A DNA stretch of 64,000 nucleotides from Actinomadura opuntiae (GTDB lineage: Bacteria; Actinomycetota; Actinomycetes; Streptosporangiales; Streptosporangiaceae): positions 1 through 64,000 of the forward strand of contig NZ_JASNWF010000004.1 in assembly GCF_030283205.1 (NCBI RefSeq), given 5' to 3'. Positions 56,847 to 64,000 of the stretch are shown piece after piece. The first letter of the stretch is position 1; every line of letters begins with the position of its first letter. A model generated the notes under the pieces. It saw only the letters and a program-made list of their open reading frames with translations, had not been told where the DNA came from and did not search any database. The position numbers and the translations under genes are program-made.

Positions 56847-57449
56847 TCAGCCCTCCGTCCGCACGCGGTAGCGCAGGTGCGTCACGCCGGGCCCGTCCGC
56901 GGCGCGGAGCGGTTCGAGCTCGATGTGGTCGGGCGGCATGTCCCCGAAGAGCGGTTCGCCCCGCCCGAGCAGGACCGGGACCAGGTGGATCTGCAGTTCG
57001 TCGAGAACGCCGGCGGCGAGTGCCAGCCGGGCGGTGCGGGCTCCGTGGACCAGTACGTCCTTGTCGCCGGCCGCGTCTTTGGCCATGGTCATCGCGGCCG
57101 TCACGTCGCTCACGTAGGTGACGCCGGGCCATTGCGGCTCGGGGTCGGGCTGGCGGCGGCTCAGGACGAAGATCGGCACGCCGTCGTGGTGGTCGCCGCC
57201 CCAGCCGCCGGCGAGCTCGAACGTCCGCCGGCCGACGACGACCGCTCCGGTGGCCATGACCTCGTCCATGACCTCGCGGTTCGCCCCCGCCAGGTGGTCG
57301 AGGTCTTTCCTGCGATCGGCGTCGGCGTCCGGCAGAAGCCACTCGTGCAGCCGGTTCCCTTTGTCGCCGAGCCCGTTGCCGGGCGCCACGTTCGGCCCGG
57401 CGATGAACCCGTCCACCGACATCGACATGTACAGCACGGTCTTGCTCAC
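56847..57449 (-). CDS. Dihydrofolate reductase-like (RibD C-terminal) protein
   Basis: 200 aa from GTG 57449 (M-SKTVLYMSMSVDGF); AAAGGA and AGGA lie upstream. It has GAVVVGRRTFELAGGWGGD, DVLVHGARTARLALAAGVLD and LVPVLLGRGEPLFGD. It is the upstream member of the tandem pair. Just before it is the YceI pseudogene in the same direction. Confidence 0.86.
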   Translation of the reverse strand: MSKTVLYMSMSVDGFIAGPNVAPGNGLGDKGNRLHEWLLPDADADRRKDLDHLAGANREVMDEVMATGAVVVGRRTFELAGGWGGDHHDGVPIFVLSRRQPDPEPQWPGVTYVSDVTAAMTMAKDAAGDKDVLVHGARTARLALAAGVLDELQIHLVPVLLGRGEPLFGDMPPDHIELEPLRAADGPGVTHLRYRVRTEG

Positions 57450-57482
57450 GTTCCTGGTCCTTTCACGGGATGCCACGAGACG

Positions 57483-57916
57483 TTATCGCGGGTCCGATTC
57501 GGTGGTCGTGAACTCGATCTCAATGGCGACCTCGATCGTGTCGGCGACTCGGCCTCCAACTGGACGGTCTTGGTGACGCCGTGCAGGGTCAACTCGCCGA
57601 CCAGGACGAAAGTCTCGCCGTCGAAATCGCGGACCTCGGTCGAGGTGAACCCGATCTGCGGGTACTCCTCCACGTCCAGGAAATCGCCCGACCGGATGTG
57701 CTGATCGCGCTGTTCGTTGCCGGTGTGCACCGAGGCGGGGTCGATCACGCCGGTCACCCGGCGGGCGCCCTCGCCGACGCTCAGCACCGCCGAGACGAGC
57801 GCGAACGTCCCCCTGATCTTGCCGACGCCCATGTAGCGGACCTTGAACGAGATATCGGAATGAACGGGATCGCCGGCCCAGGCGCCGGCGGCGAGGGGGT
57901 TATCGACACTGATCAT
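57483..57916 (-). pseudogene. YceI family protein, internal deletion and frameshift
   Basis: The start is normal (ATG 57916, GGGAG upstream): DNPLAAGAWAGDPVHSDISF, YMGVGKIRGTF, GDFLDVEEYPQIGFTST and GELTLHGVTKTVQLEAE. The intact family then has the WGGTRAGF...RKDFG section, which is missing. The family end VADTIEVAIEIEFTTTE is found directly after it in another frame, stopping at 57483. In frame the protein instead ends in Arg/Ser-rich nonsense. So about 45-50 codons were lost. Confidence 0.75.
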
Positions 57917-57993
57917 GGCGTATGGCTCCCTTTGTTGCTCGGGCACGTTCGTTAACGGCACCCGGTGAACCGGTAGCTCGACTCACCTTGGCA

Positions 57994-58025
57994 GGAATCG
58001 GTACACGCCGATAAGGTCCGATTCC
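57994..58025. promoter_or_regulatory. MocR operator
   Basis: GGAATCGG (57994-58001) and CCGATTCC (58018-58025) form a perfect inverted repeat ending at the GTG start of the MocR gene. TAAGGT (58012-58017) is 8 nt before that start. A near copy lies at 60843-60873. Confidence 0.7.
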
Positions 58026-59453
58026 GTGGGCCGTTCGGGTACCAATTCAGGGCCGGCCGAGGACCTGCTCATCGAGCTGGACCGCGATGCCGGGGTGCCT
58101 CTGCATCGGCAGATCGAGGCGTCCATCCGCACGAGCATTCGGGCGGGACGGCTGCGAACGGGCGCGTCGCTGCCGCCCACCCGCACCCTCGCGGCCGGCC
58201 TCGGGGTTTCCCGCGGGGTGGTCGTGGAGGCTTACCAGCAGCTCGTGGCCGAGGGCTATCTCGCCAGCCGATCGGGCGGGTACACGCAGGTCGCCGCGTC
58301 GATGCCGCAGGTCGCCGCGGGGGCGGGCCCCGCTGCTCCGATACCGCGGCCGGCCGCGCGCAGGGTCGACTTCGGGTACGGGCGCACCGACGTGTCGCAC
58401 TTCCCGCGGGCGGCCTGGCTGCGCTCGATCCGTACCGTGCTCACGACCACGCCCAACGACCGGTTCGCCTACCTCGACGGACGGGGCGTGCCGGAACTGC
58501 ACGAGGCCCTGTGCGACTACCTCAACCGGGTGCGCGGCACCTCGTCCGCCCCGGGCAACGTGGTGATCTGCAGCGGCTACGGGCAGGGCATTTCGCTGCT
58601 GATCCAGGTGCTCGTCCAGCACGGCGCCAGGCGGATCGCCTTGGAAGACCCGTCGTCCAACGATGACGCCCGGGTGCTGGCCGCGGCCGCCGGTCTGGAC
58701 GTGGTCGGCATCCCGGTGGGTCCGGACGGCGTCCAGGTCGATGCGCTCCATCGCGCCGACGCCGATGCGGTCGTGCTCACGCCGTCGCACCAGTGGCCCA
58801 CCGGTGGAGTGCTGTCGGCTGGGGCGAGGGCCGAGGTGATCCGCTGGGCGAAGGACCGCGGCGCGATCGTGGTCGAGGACGACTACGACGCGGAGTACCG
58901 CTACGACCGGTCGCCGGTGGGCGCCATGCAGGGCTTGGCGCCCGATCAGATCGTCTACTGCGGTACGGCCAGCAAGACGCTCGCGCCCGGGTTGCGGCTC
59001 GGCTGGATGGTGGTGCCTCCCCGGCTGGTCGCCGACGTCACCGCGGCGAAGGTGCTCGCCGACCGCGGTTCACCGGTCATCGACCAGTTGGCGTTCGCCG
59101 ACTTCCTCACGCGCGGCGAGTTCGACCGCCACCTGCGCCGGATGCGTCCGGTGTACCGGCGCCGGCGTGACGCGCTGCTGAGGGCCCTGCGCACTCACCT
59201 GCCCGATCTGGAACCGGCCGGGGTCGCCGCCGGGCAGCATGTGGTCGCCTGGCTCCCGCCCGGCCTCGATGAGGCGGCGGTGGTGGCGGCCGCCGCCCGG
59301 CGCGGGCTCGGCATCCACGGCGTCGGCCCGTACCGGATCGCCGGCACCGGGCCGGGCGGTCTCATCTTCGGCTACGCCATCCTCGGCGAGTCCGCCATCG
59401 CCGAGGGGGTCGCGCTGCTGGCGGCGGCCATCCGTGAGGTACGGGGATCCTGA
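58026..59453 (+). CDS. MocR family regulator (GntR + aminotransferase fold)
   Basis: 475 aa. The N-terminal GntR winged helix is at residues about 15-85 (VPLHRQIEASIRTSIRAGRL, LPPTRTLAAGLGVSRGVVVE). The rest is a class I aminotransferase domain with the PLP Lys in YCGTASKTLAPGLRLGW and DDYDAEYRYDR. Such proteins sense PLP or amino compounds and regulate divergent genes. Its operator repeats upstream and again before the FAD oxidoreductase at 60826, so that gene is a likely target, with the divergent YceI gene. Confidence 0.92.
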   Translation: MGRSGTNSGPAEDLLIELDRDAGVPLHRQIEASIRTSIRAGRLRTGASLPPTRTLAAGLGVSRGVVVEAYQQLVAEGYLASRSGGYTQVAASMPQVAAGAGPAAPIPRPAARRVDFGYGRTDVSHFPRAAWLRSIRTVLTTTPNDRFAYLDGRGVPELHEALCDYLNRVRGTSSAPGNVVICSGYGQGISLLIQVLVQHGARRIALEDPSSNDDARVLAAAAGLDVVGIPVGPDGVQVDALHRADADAVVLTPSHQWPTGGVLSAGARAEVIRWAKDRGAIVVEDDYDAEYRYDRSPVGAMQGLAPDQIVYCGTASKTLAPGLRLGWMVVPPRLVADVTAAKVLADRGSPVIDQLAFADFLTRGEFDRHLRRMRPVYRRRRDALLRALRTHLPDLEPAGVAAGQHVVAWLPPGLDEAAVVAAAARRGLGIHGVGPYRIAGTGPGGLIFGYAILGESAIAEGVALLAAAIREVRGS

Positions 59454-59470
59454 TCCCGCGCGCATTCGCA

Positions 59471-60826
59471 TCAGCGTGCCGGACGGATGTTCTGGTTCAG
59501 GTGGAACACGTTGGCCGGGTCGTATGCGGTCTTCACCGCGGTCAGCCGCTCCAGCTTCGCGGCCGAGTACGCCCGCCGTACGCCGCGCTGCCCATCGGCC
59601 AGTTCGTCGGCCGCCAACGAGTTGACGTACACGCCGCTCGCATAGGGCTCGAGCGAGGCACCGGCGGCGCGGGCTGCACCCATCCGGGCGTCGTCCTCGG
59701 CCGGGTCGGTCCAGCGGGAGCCGGCGCCGAACTCGAACATCGTGCCGCGGTGGCTGAACGCCGCGTCCGCTTCCGGGACGTCGGCGATCGCACCGCCGTG
59801 CGCCTGCAGGTCGACGCTCGGCAGGTACGGGTTCGAGTTCAGGTCGGTACCGCCGCGCAGCAGGAACGCCTCGATCGCCGCGGTCGGGAATCGCCGCAGG
59901 TAATGGCCCGTGGAATAGCGGCGGTAGGCGTGGCCGCCGGTGGTGTCGTTGCGTTGCTGGAGGTCGAGGTAGGACGGTGTGGTGACGCGCGATGCGACGG
60001 AACGTCCGAGCGCCCGCATCGCGGGAAGCAGCCGGCGGCCCTGCGCCGGGTCGCCGACCCACACGAACCCCAGCGTGGCGATCGGACCGGCGGGACCGCT
60101 TTCGACAGCGGCGGTGAACGTCGCCTGCCGGGGCACGACGGCGTTCAGGTCGCGCCAGCCCTCGATGACCGGGACGGCGTCCTCGGCGCGGAAGTCGAAC
60201 TCGGCGACCAGCGTCCGCGTGCCGGTGCGATGCAACGCGAACTCGAACTCGGTCACGATGCCGAAGTTGCCGCCCCCGCCGCGCAGCCCCCAGAACAGGT
60301 CGGGATTCTCGGTGCGGCTCGCGGAGACCACGTCGCCTTCGGCGGTGACCATCGTGTAGGAGACGACGTTGTCGCAGGCCAGGCCGTGCTGGCGAGCCAG
60401 CCAGCCCATGCCGCCGCCGAGCGTGAGCCCTCCGACGCCGGTGTGCGAGACGTTGCCGGCGGTGGTGGCCAGGCCGTACGCCTGGGCCGCCCGGTCCAGC
60501 GCGCCGAGCAGCGCCCCGCCCTGCACCCGGGCCCGGCGGCGGACCGGGTCGATCCGCACCCCGCCCATGGGCGTCAGGTCGATCATGAGACCGCCGTCGG
60601 GCACGGCGAAGCCGGCCGCGTTGTGGCCGCCGCAGCGCACGCCGATCTCCAGGTCCAGTTCCCGGGCCAGCCGCACGGCGGCCGCCACGTCGGCGACGCC
60701 CGCCGCGCGGACGATCATGCGTGGCCGCCGGTCGATCATGGCGTTCCAGACGGTGCGGGCGGTGTCGTAACCGGCGTCGCCGGGCATGAGGAGCCGGCCG
60801 TCGAAGCGAGTCGCTGTCGTTGTCAT
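59471..60826 (-). CDS. FAD-linked oxidoreductase (BBE/PCMH type)
   Basis: 451 aa, similar in layout to 6-hydroxynicotine oxidase and berberine-bridge enzymes. The FAD domain has EIGVRCGGHNAAGFAVPDGG (the His being the usual covalent FAD site) and GNVSHTGVGGLTLGGGMGWL. The C-terminal BBE motif is YDPANVFHLNQNI. Substrate unknown. ATG 60826 is chosen. The MocR operator copy lies 17 bp upstream of the start. Confidence 0.9.
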   Translation of the reverse strand: MTTTATRFDGRLLMPGDAGYDTARTVWNAMIDRRPRMIVRAAGVADVAAAVRLARELDLEIGVRCGGHNAAGFAVPDGGLMIDLTPMGGVRIDPVRRRARVQGGALLGALDRAAQAYGLATTAGNVSHTGVGGLTLGGGMGWLARQHGLACDNVVSYTMVTAEGDVVSASRTENPDLFWGLRGGGGNFGIVTEFEFALHRTGTRTLVAEFDFRAEDAVPVIEGWRDLNAVVPRQATFTAAVESGPAGPIATLGFVWVGDPAQGRRLLPAMRALGRSVASRVTTPSYLDLQQRNDTTGGHAYRRYSTGHYLRRFPTAAIEAFLLRGGTDLNSNPYLPSVDLQAHGGAIADVPEADAAFSHRGTMFEFGAGSRWTDPAEDDARMGAARAAGASLEPYASGVYVNSLAADELADGQRGVRRAYSAAKLERLTAVKTAYDPANVFHLNQNIRPAR

Positions 60827-60842
60827 GCCACTCAGCCTGACA

Positions 60843-60873
60843 GGAATCGGTACCCGCAACATGGTCCGATTTC
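60843..60873. promoter_or_regulatory. Second MocR operator copy
   Basis: GGAATCGGTAC (60843-60853) and GGTCCGATTTC (60863-60873) match the arms at 57994-58025 with nearly the same spacing. Confidence 0.65.
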
Positions 60874-60928
60874 ACCGGCTGATAAAGGACCAATTTCAGC
60901 GCGGCGGTGCCGAGGTCGGCGGGTGTGG

Positions 60929-61417
60929 TTAGTGGTGGAGTTCGGCGAGGATTGTGGCGGAGTGGTCGTCGTTGAAGACGTAGGTGATGATCGAGTAGGG
61001 CAGGTCGCCGTTGGGGTCGTGGGCCTCGAAGGTCCAGGCGAAGGGTTCTTTGCCGGCGTCCTCGATTTCGTAGCCGGTCGTCTTGGCCTTGGCGAGGGCG
61101 CTGTCGTAGGCGGCTTTCGGGGTGGGGGTCGTCAGGTTGATCGTGTATTGCAGGCAGTTCACGCCGTTGAGGTCGTTGCGGCTGCGGTCTTTGACCGTCA
61201 CGCCGTCGGGGGTCGGGACGTCCGGGCAGGACGTTCCGGTGCCGCCGGAACTCGTGGGCGAGGTCGACGGGTGGGGGCTGCCCTGGAGGGACGAGCGGGT
61301 CGGGGACGCGGCCGCGCCGCCGGTGGTCGGGGTGTCCTTGGAGTTGCACGACGCGGTGGCCGTGAGCAGTGCGGCAACGCCGACGGCGACAGCGACGCGG
61401 GAAGAGATCACCGGCAT
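60929..61417 (-). CDS. Predicted lipoprotein
   Basis: 162 aa from ATG 61417. A signal peptide with lipobox LTATASC is followed by a Ser/Thr/Pro-rich linker and a small domain (YTINLTTPTPKAAYDSALAK, GYEIEDAG, YSIITYVFNDDHSATILAEL). No family recognised; it is shaped like many actinobacterial substrate-free surface lipoproteins. Confidence 0.75.
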   Translation of the reverse strand: MPVISSRVAVAVGVAALLTATASCNSKDTPTTGGAAASPTRSSLQGSPHPSTSPTSSGGTGTSCPDVPTPDGVTVKDRSRNDLNGVNCLQYTINLTTPTPKAAYDSALAKAKTTGYEIEDAGKEPFAWTFEAHDPNGDLPYSIITYVFNDDHSATILAELHH

Positions 61418-61472
61418 AGCGGCTGATGCTAGGGGCGCCTGGCCTGCGGCGATACCGGGGGAAACACCGGGG

Positions 61473-63308
61473 TCAGCGGTCGAGCAGCCGGGTCGTCCGG
61501 TCATCGGGGTCGGGGGCTTCCTCGTCGGGGACGGCGGCCGGGGCGTGCAGCAGGAGGATGCAGGTGTCGTCCTCGCGCGTGCTGTCGATGAGCATGGCCT
61601 CCAGGATCTGGTCGGCCGTCTGCTCGAGGTCGTCGGTGGCGGCGGCGAAGGCCTTGGCCAGGCGTTCCTGGGTGGCCTCCAGCGGGACGTCGCGGCGTTC
61701 GATCACGCCGTCGGTGTAGAGCAGGAGCGTCGCGCCGGGGGCCAGGTGCGCGGTGTGGGTGGTGTAGGGGGCGTCGTCGAACACGCCCAGCATCATGTTC
61801 CGGCTGCGCAGGGGCGCGGTGGTGCCGTCCGGTCGCCGCAGGAGCGGGGGCGGGTGGCCGGCGTTCGCCCAGTGCAGCGTGCCGTCGGCGGTGAGGTGCA
61901 TCAGGACGGCGGTCGCCATGTCGTCGCCCGTCTGGCTGATCAGCAGGCGGTTCAGCCGCTTCAGGATCTGGCCCGGGGAGTACCCGTCCAGCGCGTAGGC
62001 GCGGATGGCGGTGCGCAGCTGTCCCATGAGGATGGCGGCGTGCAGGCCGTGGCCGGTGACGTCGCCGAGGGAGGCGATGATGGAGCCGTCGGGGCTGGTG
62101 AACGCGTCGTACCAGTCACCGCCGACGTTCAGCCCGTCCTCGCCGGGGAGGTAGCGGGCCGTGAAGCGGACGGGCGTGTCGGTCGGCAGGTCGGTGAGCA
62201 GGGCGTGCTGGAGGCGCTCGGCGATCTGGTGCTCGTGCTCGTAGCGCATGGCGTTGTCGAGCGCGACGGCGCTGAGCCGACCGAGCTCGCCGTAGGCGGT
62301 GACGTCCTCGGCGGTGAACGGCTCGCGCAGCGGGGAGAAGGCGAGCACGCCGAGGGCCCGGCCGCGCGAGATCAGCGGGACGGCCAGCAGTTCCCGGTCG
62401 GCGGTGCCGGTGGTGACGCCGGGCGGGTCCTCGAGCCGGTGCGGAGCGGCGTGATGGACCAGGCCGGTCCGGTGGGCTCGGCGCACCACGTGCGGCGGGC
62501 GGGCGGGCGCCGCGGGGGACGGCGCGGTGCCGGGGACGACCAGGGCGAGCCCGGCGCCGCGCGGGGAGGCCGTGTCCTCCTCGGCCAGCCAGATCTCCAG
62601 GGCCGCGACGCGCTGGACCGCGACGAGGGTGTCCAGGCGTCCCAGGATCTGCTGCGGGTCGAGGGACGCCGACAGGGTGGCGCTGGCGTGGGCCAGGAAG
62701 GAGAGCCGGGAGCGCGTGTTCTCGGCGTGGGCGCGGGCCTCGCGCTCGGCCTGGAGCAGGTGCGCCTGGATCCGGTTGGCCTGGCGGAGCTGCTCGGTGA
62801 TCTCGGCGAGTTCGGCGTGCAGCGCGAGGGTGCCCTGGTCGGTGCGCTCAAGCTCCTGGTCGTGCCAGCGCAGGCGCGCGTTCTGGCCGGCCAGCAGCTC
62901 CAGCAGATGCGCGGAGAGCGCGGCGGGGCCGGGGACGGGTGCCTCCGGCGCCGCGTCGGGTGCGGTCTCGGGGGACGCGGGGACGGACACCGCGAGCAGC
63001 CGGCTCCGGTCCCCGTTCCGGTCGGTCGTACGGGCGGGAAGCAGGTGGACCTCCAGCGACCAGGAGGACGCGTCCGCCCGGTCGTCGTCTTGGACCAGGC
63101 GGAGGCTGACGGCGGCGCCGGGCTGGCCCCGCAGGGCCTGGTGGGCCGCCAGGGCCAGGGTGATCTGGTCGGCGGTGGACGCGCCGTAACGCGCGGCCGT
63201 GCCGACCAGTTCCGATGCGGTCGCGTCCGGGGAGCCCGCGGCCGGATGCTCCGCGGTGATGCGGAGCAGCTCGTGCCTGCGGGCGTCGTGGGGGCCGGTG
63301 GAGGTCAT
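61473..63308 (-). CDS. GAF-SpoIIE/PP2C phosphatase (RsbU/RsbP-like)
   Basis: 611 aa. The first 100 residues have a degenerate anti-sigma/HATPase look (ASELVGTAARYGASTADQI), then a coiled linker, a GAF domain (about 195-345) and a C-terminal SpoIIE phosphatase domain with GGDWYDAF, LGDVTGHGLHAA, ANAGHPPPLL, LLLYTDGVIERRD and REDDTCILLL. It should dephosphorylate a STAS anti-anti-sigma factor to turn on a stress sigma factor. It overlaps the upstream phosphatase gene by 4 bp. Confidence 0.9.
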   Translation of the reverse strand: MTSTGPHDARRHELLRITAEHPAAGSPDATASELVGTAARYGASTADQITLALAAHQALRGQPGAAVSLRLVQDDDRADASSWSLEVHLLPARTTDRNGDRSRLLAVSVPASPETAPDAAPEAPVPGPAALSAHLLELLAGQNARLRWHDQELERTDQGTLALHAELAEITEQLRQANRIQAHLLQAEREARAHAENTRSRLSFLAHASATLSASLDPQQILGRLDTLVAVQRVAALEIWLAEEDTASPRGAGLALVVPGTAPSPAAPARPPHVVRRAHRTGLVHHAAPHRLEDPPGVTTGTADRELLAVPLISRGRALGVLAFSPLREPFTAEDVTAYGELGRLSAVALDNAMRYEHEHQIAERLQHALLTDLPTDTPVRFTARYLPGEDGLNVGGDWYDAFTSPDGSIIASLGDVTGHGLHAAILMGQLRTAIRAYALDGYSPGQILKRLNRLLISQTGDDMATAVLMHLTADGTLHWANAGHPPPLLRRPDGTTAPLRSRNMMLGVFDDAPYTTHTAHLAPGATLLLYTDGVIERRDVPLEATQERLAKAFAAATDDLEQTADQILEAMLIDSTREDDTCILLLHAPAAVPDEEAPDPDDRTTRLLDR

Positions 63309-63868
63309 GCCGGTGTCCTTGCGGTGTCGGCCGCCACCACCACGGTGGCGTCATCGGTTCCGCGGCGGCGGTCACGCCAGACAAGCGCTGCGATCACAGC
63401 GGGATGGCGGCCGATGAGGGCGGGATATCGGGAGAGGTCGAAACGGCGGACGCCGTCGGTGTGCATCACCAGCAGTCCCGGCGCGTGCCAGTCGAAGGGC
63501 TGCGGTGTCAGGCTGCTCTGGCGCCGTCCGGCGCCCGCGATCCCGGGCCGGGACGCCAGTGCGCGGTGCCGCAGCCGGTGGCCGGACGCGCTGAACAGGT
63601 GCGCCTCGACGTTGCCGACGCCGGCGAACTCCAGCGGACGGGCCTGCCCGGCCGCGTGCGGGTCCGCCGGGGTAGTGAGGCGGGCGGCGGCGACGGCGGC
63701 TCCGCGGGTGGAGCGCAGCGCGGTGTCGACGTGCGCGAGCAGTTCGGCGGGGGCGAGGGCGGGGTGTCCCGCGGCCGTGGCCAGCGCGGGCCTGCACGCC
63801 TGGGCCGCCGCCTCACCGATGGGCAGCACGGCGGTGTCGACCTCGCCGGCCAGCGGGGGGCCGTTCAC
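63305..63868 (-). CDS. RsbX-like PP2C phosphatase
   Basis: 187 aa from GTG 63868, which overlaps the stop of the upstream STAS gene (GTGA). The second half has the SpoIIE/PP2C strands (FAGVGNVEAHLFSASGHRLR, APGLLVMHTDGVRRFDLS, GTDDATVVVAAD). In Rsb modules RsbX resets the stressosome by dephosphorylating RsbS and RsbR. The longer frame to 63955 is not needed. Confidence 0.82.
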   Translation of the reverse strand: MNGPPLAGEVDTAVLPIGEAAAQACRPALATAAGHPALAPAELLAHVDTALRSTRGAAVAAARLTTPADPHAAGQARPLEFAGVGNVEAHLFSASGHRLRHRALASRPGIAGAGRRQSSLTPQPFDWHAPGLLVMHTDGVRRFDLSRYPALIGRHPAVIAALVWRDRRRGTDDATVVVAADTARTPA

Positions 63869-64000
63869 CGCGGCCCGTCCGCCGGCGCGGACGGCCGGAC
63901 GCCACCGGGGGCGGCGACCGCCAGGGTCCGCAGCGCGTCCGACAGCGACCTGCACATCACCACGCCGGGGAGGTCCAGGCCCATCTCGACCAGGGTGATG
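63865..64000 (-). CDS. STAS domain protein, RsbS/RsbR-like (C-terminal end only)
   Basis: Partial: the gene enters from beyond the window end. The visible 44 codons read ITLVEMGLDLPGVVMCRSLS and DALRTLAVAAPGG before the stop. TLVEMGLDLPGV is the end block of stressosome STAS proteins. It is coupled to the RsbX-like gene by a GTGA overlap. Confidence 0.7.
   Translation of the reverse strand, partial: ITLVEMGLDLPGVVMCRSLSDALRTLAVAAPGGVRPSAPADGPR

Overview
The window comes from a very GC-rich actinobacterium. Codon third positions are almost all G or C. Regulators of the TetR, PadR, MocR and CGNR types are dense, and several genes look leaderless (a TANNNT -10 box 6-8 nt before the start codon). 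From 17.1 to 48.1 kb the gene order is the block known in Mycobacterium tuberculosis as Rv1292-Rv1314: lysA, hom, thrC, thrB, rho, rpmE, prfA, prmC/hemK, sua5, wecA-like, atpI-like, atpBEFHAGDC, DUF2550, then the pduO-type adenosyltransferase. A Streptosporangiales member such as Actinomadura is my inference.

Layout. 1-0.9 kb: a perfect three-hairpin cloverleaf palindrome followed by C-rich degenerate repeats without genes. 0.9-12.8 kb: small divergent regulator/enzyme pairs (aldo/keto reductase with an XRE regulator, SDRs with TetRs, PadR with a membrane protein, carotenoid oxygenase, aldehyde dehydrogenase, DHFR-like reductase), several with clear palindromic operators. 12.8-17.1 kb: two tandem, mutually homologous 36-37 aa proteins behind a row of CTAAGGC repeats, and an operon pairing a P-loop NTPase with a membrane-anchored periplasmic-binding-fold protein. 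17.1-22.7 kb: GMC oxidoreductase back to back with the cobalamin adenosyltransferase, a DUF4097 lipoprotein and a secreted M28 peptidase. 22.2-30.5 kb: the ATP synthase operon. 30.9-47.6 kb: cell-wall lipid-linked sugar transferase, threonylcarbamoyl-AMP synthase, release factor 1 and its methyltransferase, L31, a two-component system placed between rpmE and rho, rho, and the nrtL-lysA-hom-thrC-thrB operon for lysine and threonine synthesis.

48.1-56.2 kb is an accessory island at a tRNA-Arg(CCG) gene. A 4.0 kb element lies between perfect 43-bp att repeats. Its integrase is unusual: a GntR winged-helix domain is fused in frame to a tyrosine recombinase that lacks its usual N-terminal part. 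Cargo includes an AT-richer coiled-coil protein with two membrane segments, flanked by its own diverged direct repeats. Beyond attR lie a toxin-antitoxin-like pair, a third decayed att copy, an epoxide hydrolase with a CGNR regulator, and remnants of another recombinase.

56.3-64 kb: tandem DHFR-like reductases, a YceI pseudogene, a MocR regulator whose operator recurs in front of an FAD oxidoreductase, a lipoprotein, and an Rsb-type phosphatase/STAS stress-signalling operon that runs off the window.

The most novel points are the GntR-integrase chimera and its small element, the cloverleaf repeat, a palindrome-plus-promoter arrangement shared by the DUF4097 gene and the two-component operon 20 kb away, and the tandem small proteins.
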